A program made the position numbers and the translations under genes. Below, in pieces: positions 11,821-22,866 of a stretch of DNA of 64,000 bases. The notes beneath the pieces are model-generated. The model was not told the DNA's origin. It saw only the letters and a program-made list of their open reading frames with translations, and made no database searches. The stretch is from Gnetum montanum (lineage: Eukaryota > Streptophyta > Gnetopsida > Gnetales > Gnetaceae), in contig MNCI01014407.1 of assembly GCA_015680685.1 (NCBI GenBank), positions 1,096,153 to 1,160,152 of the forward strand, written 5' to 3'. How positions within the stretch are numbered: position 1 is the stretch's first letter; each line of letters begins with the position of its first letter.

Positions 11821-12829
11821 TGTTGATGCATAAATTTTGATCACACCAACACTGGGAAAGAAAACTCATTTTAGGAGACTATTGCCTAGGGTGCCTCCCA
11901 TATGTGTATGGAAACCTGGGAATAGTCTCAATTGGAGAGGGCTATGTGGCCTTTTGCAAATAATAAATTAAAAAGAAATTTGAAAATTAAATAACTATCT
12001 CAAAGTTGAGAATACAATAAGTAACTAAAAGAAATCAATTTTCCCTCGTCCCACTGATGTCGTCGGTCCGTGATTGTTGATGGAATCCACTACTAGGCAG
12101 GAAGACCACGATTGCTGCTAGAGAGGGAGAGAGAGAGAAAGAGAGAAGGAGCAATTGCCCACTGCAATCCACAAGCTAGCAACTATGATCCTTAAAGCCT
12201 ACCGTCATCTACCACCTTTTGTGCACCATTGTAGAGAGGAAGATCATCCACCCACGTCTGCACCACTAAGACAAGTTGTCAACACAAAGAAAACCACACA
12301 TCTCATGTCCTGCACATGGGCTACGCTACTTGCATTGTTGCATATAGAAAGAAGAGAGAGAGAAAATCCTCTTGCTGTTATTGAGAAGACCTACAAGGAT
12401 CCAATTTTGAGCTACTAAGTCCTTCTTTTGACCCTCCTCAAAGATCAACTGAAAGCCTGTAAACAAAAGAAAAGAAAGAAGGAAACTGCTACTTAGTGGA
12501 GAGGAAGCTGCCCCCTCAAGATTGATAGCCAGAGCCCTTTCAAACTCCTCAAAAGGAGCCCTTTGGGATTGATTTTATAGTTGCTACGGCCATCCATAAT
12601 GATGTCCACGTTTCATGTAACAGCTATAGAAACTACTACCACTAATGTCTGTAACCGTCGTAACTTCTAAAGCATCTACCACTAATGATCATAATTGTCC
12701 CCATTAATGACCATCACCTAGTAGTTTAAATGCCCACCACTTGCATTATCTTTACTATGGTTATTAAGAGAGAGAGAGAGACATTGATAATCATGGCCCC
12801 ATGAGAGCATGGGATTGTTAACATCAACA
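11821..12829. repeat. Solo LTR Y (about 1.0 kb) inserted in the X LTR
   Basis: This block is absent from the X 3' LTR at the matching place. It starts TGTTGATG and ends CATCAACA, perfect inverted termini with TG...CA, and is flanked by GTATG (11816-11820) and ATATG (12830-12834), a 4/5 match to a 5-bp duplication. No interior or second LTR is present, so it fits a solo LTR left by unequal recombination. It contains GA microsatellites. The 87-codon frame at 12155-12418 shows no domain. The orientation is unknown. Confidence 0.7.
12121..12150. repeat. GA-rich microsatellite
   Basis: GAGAGGGAGAGAGAGAGAAA-type run inside the solo LTR. A second, shorter GA run lies near 12768-12781. Confidence 0.8.
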
Positions 12830-13656
12830 ATATGTTTTGTAGGTTTTGAGCTTGAAGAAGATGTCTTGAAAGGCTTGGATATGTCTTACTTGAGACCTAG
12901 AGGTGATAGAAGACATCTAAGTTAAATGTGAGACTTCTTAGAGGAGACATCTTAGCTAAGATGTGTCATGCAAGACGTCTTGGGCCTAGAGGAGATGTCT
13001 TGGGGCCAAAGGAGACATATTCTAAAAATTGTAGATGCCTTTCCCAAGAGCTAGATTGACACAAAGATGTCTTAGGGAGGTCAAAGATGGCTTGTATAGA
13101 TGGGGAAACTTTTAAAATTAGCTGTTTCAATTCAAGAAAATGCAGAAGGATGCAAGAAAGGATGGAAAACAACAAAAGATCTTCAAGTGGACCCTGAGGG
13201 AGATTTGCTAGGGTTTTTCTTATCTAATTTTCTATATAATTATTATGTGTGTTTCATGTTAGGTGTGGAAGGAACACCAAGAGGTGTGGATAGAACATCT
13301 CAAGATGATGTAGAAGGCCACCACCCAACAAAGAGCAAGAGAGAGAGCTATTGATGGAGGAGAGCTTATGCAAGGAAATTAAGTGAGAGGCAAGAAAGAA
13401 CACTTGAGAAAGGTTGAATATATCTCTTATAAGTATCTTTTCTTGAGCTTGGGCCCCATTATGAGCTAGTGAGGATTGAGAGGGAACCAATGCAGACTCT
13501 AAGATCCTTGGGAGAGTTGTGAGTTGAGCTTGGCTCTTATTTTTTATGTATTTTTTCTGTATATTGAGAAGTTATTTTAATAGAAGGGATATTTTCTCCA
13601 TTTCATTGTGTTGTTTTTTTTCTAAGCTATATTTTCTTGGAATTTGTAAAATGGGT

Positions 13657-14535
13657 TGATGAGCATCAAAGTGTGGCATTGATGGTCCCCATTTACGTGG
13701 TGTTGCCCCATCGATAGGGCTACATCGACATAGCCCTAGAGCAACAACTATTAATATGAGCTCCTAGTCATGTTTATGGGCATTCAAGTCATAGTAGTAG
13801 CTGAACTTTTGTAGTTTTTACATTTGAAAGTTAGAATATTTTTCCAAGTGCTAGCAACAGGAGACATTGAGTGTACAAATCTTTATTTGAGCACTATTGT
13901 ACCTGAACCACACCAGTGTGTACAACAATAAAGATGAACTTCTCGATAAACCTTGCCGCATTCTGGAGAGTTTAAGTGTTTTATTCTTGCATTTAATGTT
14001 TTTAGTTATTTGTTCAATGTTTCTTAGTAATTAAGCTAATTAAGTGATCAAGTAAGGTAAGCTAAATAGATTAAATACATAAGTACAATCACTTTGAGCG
14101 TAAACACGTATTCGCTTAGTAATCCCAGTAGCATTATTGCTTGGTATGCCCAGTAGCGTAGTGCTTGGTAACCTAGTAGTGGATACATGGGTTCAAGACA
14201 TGTATGGAAAATGGGACCAAATGCTTATGTTAGGACTAGTTAGATATCAGTTAGTTAGTTAAATCAAATTAGTCATTAAACTACTTTATCTTTGTATTTA
14301 AGTACCAAAGAACATAAAACTTAAAATGATAAAAATCATATATCTTGATTACACTTAACCATATCATGTGCATCACAAGTGTAGTTGGGAAGACAACAAA
14401 TAACCTTAGAGTAAGGTTCATTACCTAGAAGACTAGTGCCCTGGAAACTATAGAGTCCACAAAATTCAATCAAATCATGCATGAATGCTTTGTGATTCAT
14501 ATGGTTGGGCATAGGGGTACCTTAATCGGTCATCA
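13657..14535 (+). repeat. 5' LTR of element C
   Basis: It starts TGATGAGCATCAAAGTG and ends GGTCATCA, and aligns with 25873-26770. The TATA position (13749-13756) reads TATTAATA, a weakened box. U3 is about 45 bp shorter than in the 3' LTR. Confidence 0.93.
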
Positions 14536-14536
14536 C

Positions 14537-14554
14537 TAGTGTCATTGCTGAGGA
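14537..14554 (+). other. Primer-binding site, tRNA-Asp type, decayed
   Basis: TAGTGTCATTGCTGAGGA matches the complement of the plant tRNA-Asp 3' end (TGGCGCCGTTGCCGGGGA) at 12 of 18 positions. All six differences are C-to-T or G-to-A. Confidence 0.75.
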
Positions 14555-14685
14555 CTTTATTTGTTGAAATGTGTGCTATCTAGGATTAGTGAACATTATT
14601 GATATCATTGGATGAACTCAAGGTCAACATCACTCTCACACGACATATAATTACAAAAGCACATTGATATTTTACTTGTTGCAAA

Positions 14686-16440
14686 ATGACTTTTTCTTCT
14701 CACAGGTGTGAAGATGTTAAATCGCTAGTTCCACAGGAGTGAAAAGTGGTATATATTCATCCTGATGAGTATGTACCAGACTTCACCTTCATCCTACACT
14801 AGGTTGAGTAATTACAATGGCATGGCATGGAGGGCAACATCGTGATTCCCCCTGATCAATATGTGCTCGAGATGCTATTTCAAACCCTTAAGAAGTTAGG
14901 CATCTATAATCTTCAAGAGGAATACGTTGTGAATGGTTATGACACTCAAGACTACCATCCCATTGAAACACAATGCAAGCAAGATTAATATCAAGAGAAG
15001 CACCATGAGTTTGCAAAGGGAAAATGCTTCACTAATCCCTTGTTCTTGTTAAACCAAATCGACAATGAGGATCCTCCCTCTAGGGATTCTCAACATGAAT
15101 ATTCTCCACCCCCTATTATTGGTGATGAGGGTGTGGCCCTGAACCTATGATCAACTATTAATAAACAAGATTCAGGAAAAAATGACAGTTAATGCAAGAA
15201 CTCAAGTAAACATCATGATGGTAAGGGATCTAAGGATGGTGGTCATATTGAGCGAAGAGGTGGTGGTGGTGGTCCACCTTCCTCTTCATCCTCTTCATCC
15301 AATACAAACATTCCTCTTCATCTTCTAGTTCTAAGAGAAGCCACCATAGACATAATTGTGATGAAGGTGATCAACAAAATAACAATGACTGTGGAGGCCA
15401 ACACAAATATAGGGGTGGTAGGAACCATCATCAGCATCATCGACACAATGATGATGATGAACCTCTGTTGATGACTCAAAGCATTCTTAACATTGTAAAG
15501 GTAGTAAAGATCCTAACTAGGCATGTGATAGATAGTCGGATCAAGTGCTTAGACATTAACAATGTCCTAAGATTTTGATGGGGGATATAACTCTGATTCG
15601 CAAAACCAACTACAAGTTTTCCACGATGCCTGTGCCTTATAGAACATTGAAAATGATAGGTAGAAACTCAAGCTCTTCCCTAGGACACTCATCAAAGAGG
15701 TAGAAAGCTAGTACTGGTCCTTGAATTTAGAATCTATCCACCAATGGAGTACCATGCTTGAGATATTCAATGACAAATACTAGACATACTCTAGAGTGTC
15801 TAATTTGAGAAGGCAAATACAAGGCTAGAAACAGGGAACACATGAGCCCTTGGATGCCACCATGGGTAGATATTATTCTCTTTTACATTGATGCCATGGC
15901 CATGGTTATTCTTAAAGGGAACAACTCTGCCACATCATAGATGGGCTTGGAGCAGAAACCAAAATAACTCTTAGGGTTTATGCCCAAGGGAGATTATTTG
16001 AATTAAGAGCTCATCATATATAAAGGCTGATAAAGTAGTTAGCAAAAGAAGAAGATGATTTGTGAAAAAGGAAAAGTATAGAAGAGTATAATAAGAATCC
16101 TTCCATCAGAAAAAGGGAGGTTTGATTTTGTGATGAGGAGGACTTGACGAAGCAGTGAACAGGAAAACCTTGCCTATTCAAAAATCTATTTTTCACACTT
16201 TGGCAAAGGTTGATAAATTATGGAACTCATTAGATGAAAATTTCCAAATTTCTATGAAGATTGCTAAATCATCCAAAGAGAAAAATAGTGATCATGACCA
16301 TAGGAGGTGAAAGGAAGCTAAACATGCCTATTAGAGAGTTAAGGGAAAAGTTGTTGTGGTAGAGGAAGTTATGGAAATAGACTCTGATGATCATATTAGT
16401 TATGAAATTTGTTAATATGAACATCTGAAGGGATGTTGTA
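14686..16440 (+). pseudogene. gag: Element C gag (broken)
   Basis: Gag would form the capsid-like particle. The start chosen is the ATG at 14686 (MTFSSHRCEDV...), matched by the starts of D and E. In order I see an N-terminal region, a Gly/Pro/Ser run near 15259-15300, a His/Asp/Asn-rich stretch (about 15340-15470) and a capsid-like segment at about 15560-16000. The capsid segment contains DATMGRYYSLLH and HIIDGLGAET and corresponds to the retrotransposon gag core of D and E. No CCHC zinc knuckle is visible. Many in-frame stops (for example soon after SLVPQE) and frame changes make it a pseudogene. It runs directly toward pol without a clear separate terminator. Confidence 0.8.
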
Positions 16441-17099
16441 TTTTGGTGTCACACTTACAAGAGTCTGGGATCTACACATTGAATCCTTGACTAGCATGTA
16501 GGTAAGCATCGAGACGATTGCCTTATCCTCAAGAAAATCCAAAGTAGTTCCACTAGCAACAACAAGCTTATTACCCAAGTGGAGCTCCACTACAACCATA
16601 TGAGTAATACCAACAATGGAACCAACCAAAATTGTGGGAAATGCCACCGCCAAGGCAGCAGTACCCTTGTAGGCAATCAGATCCATAAGGGTAGTATGTT
16701 TAGCAACCAATTTCTCCACAAAGCTCTATAAGCCATGCCTTATTCCAGCATCACTATTACCCTCCAAAGTATCATTGAACTCATTCACCATCTACTCAAG
16801 GGGAGAAACCATATCCATACCACCCTTCACATCTATCTACATACATCCCTCCCTCCTCTACCTAGTTACCTCTTGCTCCATCCATGTAGGATGAAATTCC
16901 CTCACAACCATAGTAATGAAATGCTATGAGGGTTGTACACTCTCAACTAGCCTTCCATCCGAGTGGTTTAGACTATTGATCTAGGAAATGACCCTTTTTC
17001 CAACCCTATAGTCCTTCTAAACCCTCACAACCTAATGCAGTTGGTCACGCTGCATCTCTAACACCCTCATCCTTTGTATTAAACACATTCAAGTGTCCT

Positions 17100-17700
17100 T
17101 CAAACCAAATGCCACCTTGGATCCAAACTGAGATGTTAACTGATGTTTTTTTTATTGGATCAAGGCTAGCAACCTTTCCACAAAGAGATGTGATCCAAGA
17201 AGTCCTCTTATTTACTTATAGATTACTAGAAATGATCCATACAAGGATCTTTTTTATTCTAGTTTTGGTGTCATTCTCATCTCCCATGACATGTATAAGG
17301 CCTAAAACCTACTACATATCAAGAAGAGCAACATCCATTTAGAATTGGTAGACCAATCAATCACTATCCTTTTGGGTTTAGTGAAAGACATTATGACCAT
17401 AATTTTTGGGTGGTCCTACCCTACTAGTTTTTTGGTGATCAAGGTTGAGAGCTACAAGGGTGACTTTCCCATCATTATGGGAAGGGCATAGTTAAGCATA
17501 GTTGATGTGCGAATGGGTACAAGGGACCTCTCCTTGAAAATTTCCAAAGAAAATAAATTTGGAAGGCTTCAAAAGAAGTGTGTTCCATGCATCACATATA
17601 GTGATAATAGGTGCAATTGCGTGCAGAAAATATGGTCCATCAAAAGTACATACATCAAATCATGTAATCAGTGTGGATAAGAAATAGATATTCAAAGGTA
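17100..17700 (+). pseudogene. Element C aspartic protease region (broken)
   Basis: Homologous to the protease segments of D and E. The catalytic motif region (about 17246-17300) reads through FGVILISHDMY. In E the same place has LLDSGS, so in C the active-site Asp is lost. Downstream, GWSYPTSFLVIKVESYKGDF matches the conserved region after the active site. It is followed by a 134-codon open frame (17741-18145), the acidic linker before RT. Confidence 0.75.
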
Positions 17701-17740
17701 TCTATATGCAACTACCATAAAACAAGAGGGTACCAAGTGG

Positions 17741-18920
17741 TTGTCAACTAATTCTAACAGCAGTACACTATGCATGGAACCAACTAAGAGCCTAACATGT
17801 GCCTATGTCAAAGGCATGGATGAATTTGAGCAAGTTCATCACCAACTCTTCAATGATGAAGATGATGATACCTATTGGGGAGAGTTGGAAATCCCTAATA
17901 ACTTCAAGCAAGAGCCCCTAGAGTTGAAAAATCTACCAGCTAGCATGAAGTATGCATTTTTAAATAATGGAAAACCAATCATAATCAATGCCAAACTTGC
18001 TCCTGAACAAAAAGAAAAGTTGTTAAAGGTGGTTAACAAGTGGCCAACAGCTTTTGCTTGGTCATATCTCGAGTTGACTGAAATAAATCCAAGGATATTC
18101 CAACATCACATTTACACCAACATAACCATGAAGCCAAGAAGGTAGCCACAAAGAAAACTAAATTCGAAATTGAAGTAGATTAATAAGGAGAAAATAGAAT
18201 AACTTCTCAAGGCAAGGTTCATCTATCCCATCATAGAGAGTGAGTGGGTTAGCCCACTTGTAATAGTGCCAAAGAAAGATGGCAAATGGTAGGTGTGTAT
18301 TGACTTCAGGCTATTGAACATGGAAATATCTAAAGATCATTTTTCATTGTCATTTGTGGACCAAATATTGGACACTACTTCCATGCATTGCTATTATAAC
18401 TTCTTGGATGGTTATAGTGGCTATAACCAAATCCAAATTGTGCTAGAAGATCAAGCCAAGATAACATTCACAAGTCCTTAAGGGACTTTTGCATATTATA
18501 AGATGTCATTTGATCTATGCAATGCCCCTACAACATTTCAACACCTGGTCCTTAGTATTTTCCAATAGAAAATTGGTAGCAGGATAGAAGTCTTTATGTA
18601 TGACTTCTCAACCTATGGGGATCCATTTGAGTAAGCCCTAGATTACCTTGAGTAGGTTCTAAAAAGATCTGTTGAAATAAACCTTAGGTTCAATTGGCCA
18701 AAAGCCATTTGATGGTCTAGGAGGGCATAAGATTGGGGCTCAAAATTACTCAAGAAGGGATTGAGGTAGACCCAAAAAAAATAAGGATCATCCAAAGAAT
18801 CACACATCAACCAAAGACAGTTAAAGATGTCCAATCATTCCTTGGACATACTAGCTACTATTAGTGATTCATAAGGAATTTCTCTAAGATTGCAAAGCCA
18901 TTGGTCAAGCTTATGAAAAA
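17741..18920 (+). pseudogene. pol: Element C reverse transcriptase (broken)
   Basis: RT would copy element RNA into DNA. Visible blocks in order are ESEWVSPLVIVPKKDGKW (about 18238-18289), DFRLLN, FLDGYSGYNQIQIVLEDQ (about 18400-18455) and FHDLCNAPTTFQ-like sequence (about 18510-18545). The catalytic FMDD reads FMYD, the first Asp codon being TAT at 18599-18601. A stop at 18290-18292 falls at the conserved Arg codon after GKW. Further stops follow. The enzyme is inactive, but the family is certain. Confidence 0.92.
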
Positions 18921-18949
18921 AGATGCTCTGTTCATCTAGACTAAGGAAT

Positions 18950-19400
18950 GTGAACATGCATTCCAAAAGTTAAAATACAAACTCATGGAAAATCCAATTC
19001 TACAGGCACTAGACTAATCTAGACCATGTTACATAATGATAGATGCATCTAATTATTCTTTGGAAGCTATGATTAAGTAGTTGGATGATAAAAAATGTCC
19101 ACATTACATCCACTATGCGAGCTAAAGCATTGTGAGGGCACAATTGAGTTACACCACAATAGAGAAAGAATTAATGGTAGTGGTATATGCTCTTAAAAAG
19201 TTTAGGTACTATGTGCTTGGTTATAAAGTATTTGTGCACATAGACCATAGTGCCCTCTACTTCCTAATGAAAAAACCGATGGTGAGTCCCCGTATCATAT
19301 GGTGGCTCATGATTTTGTAGGAATTCAATCTCACAATGGTAGATTGAAAATATATTAAGAACATGGTCACTAACCACCTCTCTTGATTAAGATGGGATAA
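18950..19400 (+). pseudogene. pol: Element C RNase H (broken)
   Basis: RNase H removes the RNA strand during reverse transcription. Visible are MIDASNYSLEAM (first acidic residue), YTTIEKELMVVVYALKKFRY (catalytic Glu) and FVHIDHSALYFLM (third acidic residue), followed by the short open frame at 19132-19320. Stops occur at the ends of these blocks. Confidence 0.85.
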
Positions 19401-20789
19401 TAAAAAGGAGGAGAGCCCACTCTTTGATCAATTTCTAGATGAACTCCTCTTTTCAAGAGTAATAAATGACCAAGTTCCCATTGAAACAAAATGGTATGAT
19501 GGCATCCTCACTTACCTTCTCACTTAGGAGATGCCACAAGATCTTGACTTTCGAAAGAAATAATAGTTTTTTCATTGGGCAAAGTACTTCATAAAATAAA
19601 AAGATACCTTTACAAGGTGTGTGTCGATGACCTAGTTTGTTGGTGTGTCATTGATGTAGATCAACTATGCATTCTCTAGGATGCTCATGAAGGACATTAC
19701 AGAGGCCACTATGGAGGAAGGCACATAGCCATAAAAATCTTAATGATAGGATACTACTGACCTACAATATTCAATGATGCACACAAATTTTTCTGATCTT
19801 GTGAATGTTGTTAAAGAGATGGTGGGATGACCGCACAAATGGAGGATCCTCAATAGTGGATTCAACCATTGGAGCGCTTTGACATATGGGGCATACACTT
19901 CATGGGTCCCATCAAACCCATGTGCAATGAAAAGGCATACATCATCATAGCAGTTGACTACTGCACTAAATGGGAAAAAGAAGCAACCTTCACTGACTAC
20001 ACATCATCCACTGCTACTTGATTTATATAACAAAATGTTGTAAATAGGTTTACAGTGCCATGAGCACTAATTTTTGACAATGGAACTCACTTCACAGGTG
20101 CCACTTTTAGAAAGTTGATGCAACACTTGGGGGTTGAACATAAATTAACAACATCCTATCACCTCCAAGCCAATGGTCAAGTAGAGGTAACTAATAAGGA
20201 GATCACAAAGATCCTAATAAGGACCATTAGAAAATATAGGAGAGATTGGAGCACAAAACTCAACGATTTCCTATGGGCCTACTGCTCAACTTGGAAACTC
20301 CCTATTGGCTACTCTCTCTATGAGCTAGTGTATGGAAAACTTCCAACACTTCTAATCCAATTTGAGTTGTATACACTCTCAACAGCCTGTGAACTAAATC
20401 TAGACCTAAGTCTAGCACAAACAGAAAGATTGGTCAACCTTATTATGCTAGATGAGAACCGATTAGTGGTCCTATCTTTGAATGAAGTGCACAAGGCATT
20501 CAATAAGCAATGACATGACTTGAGAATATGGAAAGTAAAATTCCAACTAGGAGATAAGGTTCTCTACTAGAACCCCATACATGTACCATAGAAAACTAAG
20601 TTTCAAACATTATGGAAGGAACCTTATATAATTGTTGAAACCGTTCCCTCTAGGGCTATGACCATATACAAACCTGAGAGTCCAAATAAATCACAATTGG
20701 TCATCATCCAACAAATAAAGCCTTTCCATGAGCTTAAGCAAGCTAGTACAACTACCTCAATAGATGGACAACCACATTCAATTTTTTAG
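19400..20789 (+). pseudogene. pol: Element C integrase (broken)
   Basis: Integrase inserts the DNA copy. An N-terminal zinc-binding region (about 19600-19850) is heavily mutated. The core shows AVDYCTKW (first Asp), FDNGTHF (second Asp) and GQVEVTN (Glu, near 20184). The C-terminal part is open from 20115 to 20513 and contains the motif YRRDWSTKLNDFLWAYCSTW. Pol ends at a TAG at 20787-20789. Stops in the core and zinc region inactivate it. Confidence 0.9.
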
Positions 20790-20804
20790 ATCTCTTCCTT
20801 CCAA

Positions 20805-20826
20805 CTCAATCGTGAGGGAGATGGGC
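20805..20826 (+). other. Second polypurine tract-like site after pol, element C
   Basis: CTCAATCGTGAGGGAGATGGGC, 16 bp after the pol stop. It is homologous to the sharper CTCAGTCATGGGGGAGATGG copies in D, E and F, and resembles the true polypurine tract next to the 3' LTR. Confidence 0.5.
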
Positions 20827-22866
20827 ATCCATTCTAAATCATCCATATGGATCCTCAGTTTTTCTATTTTTTGTTTTTCACGTTTTTTATTTTGCAAGTT
20901 ATTTATTTTATAACTTTTTGATTTTCAAAATTTTTCATATTTTTACATCATTTTATGTTTTACAACATTGTTAGTACATTTGAATCTTCATTGGATATTT
21001 TACACTTTCTTATACATTTTACTTTGTTTGAGTGTGATTTTCAAATTTTTGCTAATAAACATGCTTTGTGCCAACAAGACACAGTGGTGTTGTGGCTGGT
21101 ACTAATGGTGGTTTGTGCTTTATGTTTGGTTTGCTAATGTCTGGTTTCAAGTTTTGAATTTTTGTATCAATGGCTCAGTCATGGTTTTTTCTTCATGAAA
21201 TAGGTAGTGAGTCCACAACATCCACCCATCCACAAACTCTATGGTTTTTCTTGTTTTGGAAGTTTGAGGTCCCTTTTATTAAATCAACTTTTAATAAATT
21301 TATGGCCTTGGTAGTTTCTGGAATTGGGAAGGATTCAAAGGTTTGAACAAGGTGTGACTTTAAGGGGACTCAATACTCTTTGTACTCTTCTACTTACTTG
21401 GGTGCTTGAGTGTTTTTCATCGACTTCTTACCATTACCTATTCCAATAACAAAAATTCAAATAAAGTATTTGCATGGTGTGGTTCCCATCCAAAAAGAAA
21501 AAAATGAAAAATAAAAAGAAAAAATAACAAAAGAAACAAAAAGAAAACATGATGAGAATTCAAAGCACATCCTTTAGACAAGTAAATGGGCTACAAGCAC
21601 TAATTATGAAACTAGAAAGATATGTTACCCATGCCTGAATCTCCCCTCTAACTAAGGTCCTATCTCACTTTCTACTTCCCTTTTCTTCTCTTTATGGAAT
21701 GATGGTTGCTTTGTGGAAGCACTCTTATGTCTCGAGGAGGTGGATCAGTCTTGGAGTGATGATGTGAAGTCACTGAACAAGGTTGGCTTTACTCTAGACT
21801 AAGGATGGATCTTCTCAGGTCATTTTAAACATAAAATCCATAAGGGACTTCTTATGACCTCAATTTGGAATTCCATTATGCCTTCCCCATCATCCATTTA
21901 TGCTTACCATAACTCACCTCACTACCAGTGTCCATGTTCTTGATTCTATGTCTTGGTCTAACATATTTGAATTCTACGATAGATTCTTTCAAGTTTTTGT
22001 CCTTAAGTTCCATTGACCATTAGTCACCTATGGGGCCCACAAACTCCTTAGGTTGATGTTATGCAAGGGAAAAAAAGGCATGTACCTACTATGGGGAGGA
22101 TCCACTTGCATATCTCTTGGTTAGGTTCATTAAGTATCTTATCCTTAGGCATTCTTGCAACTCGAATCTTTTGTACACCCATCTTCTACATCACACCATG
22201 TGCTCCTTTACAAATTTTTTTCATTAAACACATTCTCCATCAAAATTTTTAATTTTTGAACTTTCAAAGACCCTCTTTAATGATTTCATCATATTCTTTC
22301 CTTTTTTGGGATTCTATGGACCCCAAACTCATTGAAAACTTCCTTGTATTTTTTGAGATATTCAAGTTTTAAAATTTAAGCTAATGGGCCCCATATATGA
22401 GGCCCCATCAATGTAAGTTAAAAATACTATAAATAGGCACAACCCCACTTAGAAATTTCTACCATTTCTCACAAATGACAAAAGAGTTTTTTAAATTTTT
22501 AGAGCTAAGAACCTTCTAAAAACCATAAATTCCAAACTGTTTATCCAAATCACTCCATTCTTTGACCTTGCAGCTACCAGAGGTAAGCTCTTCATCGTGG
22601 GGGCCACAAATGTACCATTTTTTAGAGAAACTTTTTCATGATTTTTTTTAACTCCCACAAAGGTTTAACTAAGAAATAAACCATTAAACACCAAACTACA
22701 AGAGTTTCAACAATCTTTGGTGACATTTATAATAAATAATTAATAAAATAATCAACCTACCATGGTCCAACCTTAGCCAAAGTGTAGCTAACTAACAAGA
22801 GAAGGTATTCAAAAATTTAGAGTTACACATTATATCTACTAATCCATGGATGTGTTGTGACTACAA
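20827..22866 (+). other. Conserved spacer between pol and third ORF, element C
   Basis: About 2 kb, A/T-rich at the start (runs of T near 20860-20960), without a credible ORF. It aligns in large part with the spacers of D (32183-34276), E (51203-52816) and F (60660-62107). It ends with a TATA box and about 430 bp of leader before the third ORF. Confidence 0.7.
22428..22435 (+). promoter_or_regulatory. Internal TATA box upstream of third ORF, element C
   Basis: TATAAATAGGC, 432 bp before the ATG at 22867. Element D keeps TATAAATA at the matching site (32621-32628). The sequence just upstream (GAGGCCCCATCAATGTA) resembles the U3 motif of the LTR. Promoter activity is inferred. Confidence 0.5.

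Larger units (their letters stand above)
11775..13656 (+). repeat. X 5' LTR, first part, split by solo LTR Y
   Basis: 11775-11820 and 12830-13656 align with 41865-42713. U3 carries many copies of a degenerate AGACGTCTT/AGATGTCTT motif (12855-13090). A TATATAAT box lies at 13233-13240. The LTR is broken at 13656 by insertion of element C and resumes at 26771. Confidence 0.8.

Noticed and set aside
12155-12418. 87-codon frame with Thr/Pro-rich start
   Set aside because: It lies inside the solo LTR Y, shows no domain and has no partner frame.
16396-16719. 107-codon - strand frame in element C
   Set aside because: It is antisense to the gag-protease linker of C, whose + strand orientation is set by primer site, RT and LTRs.
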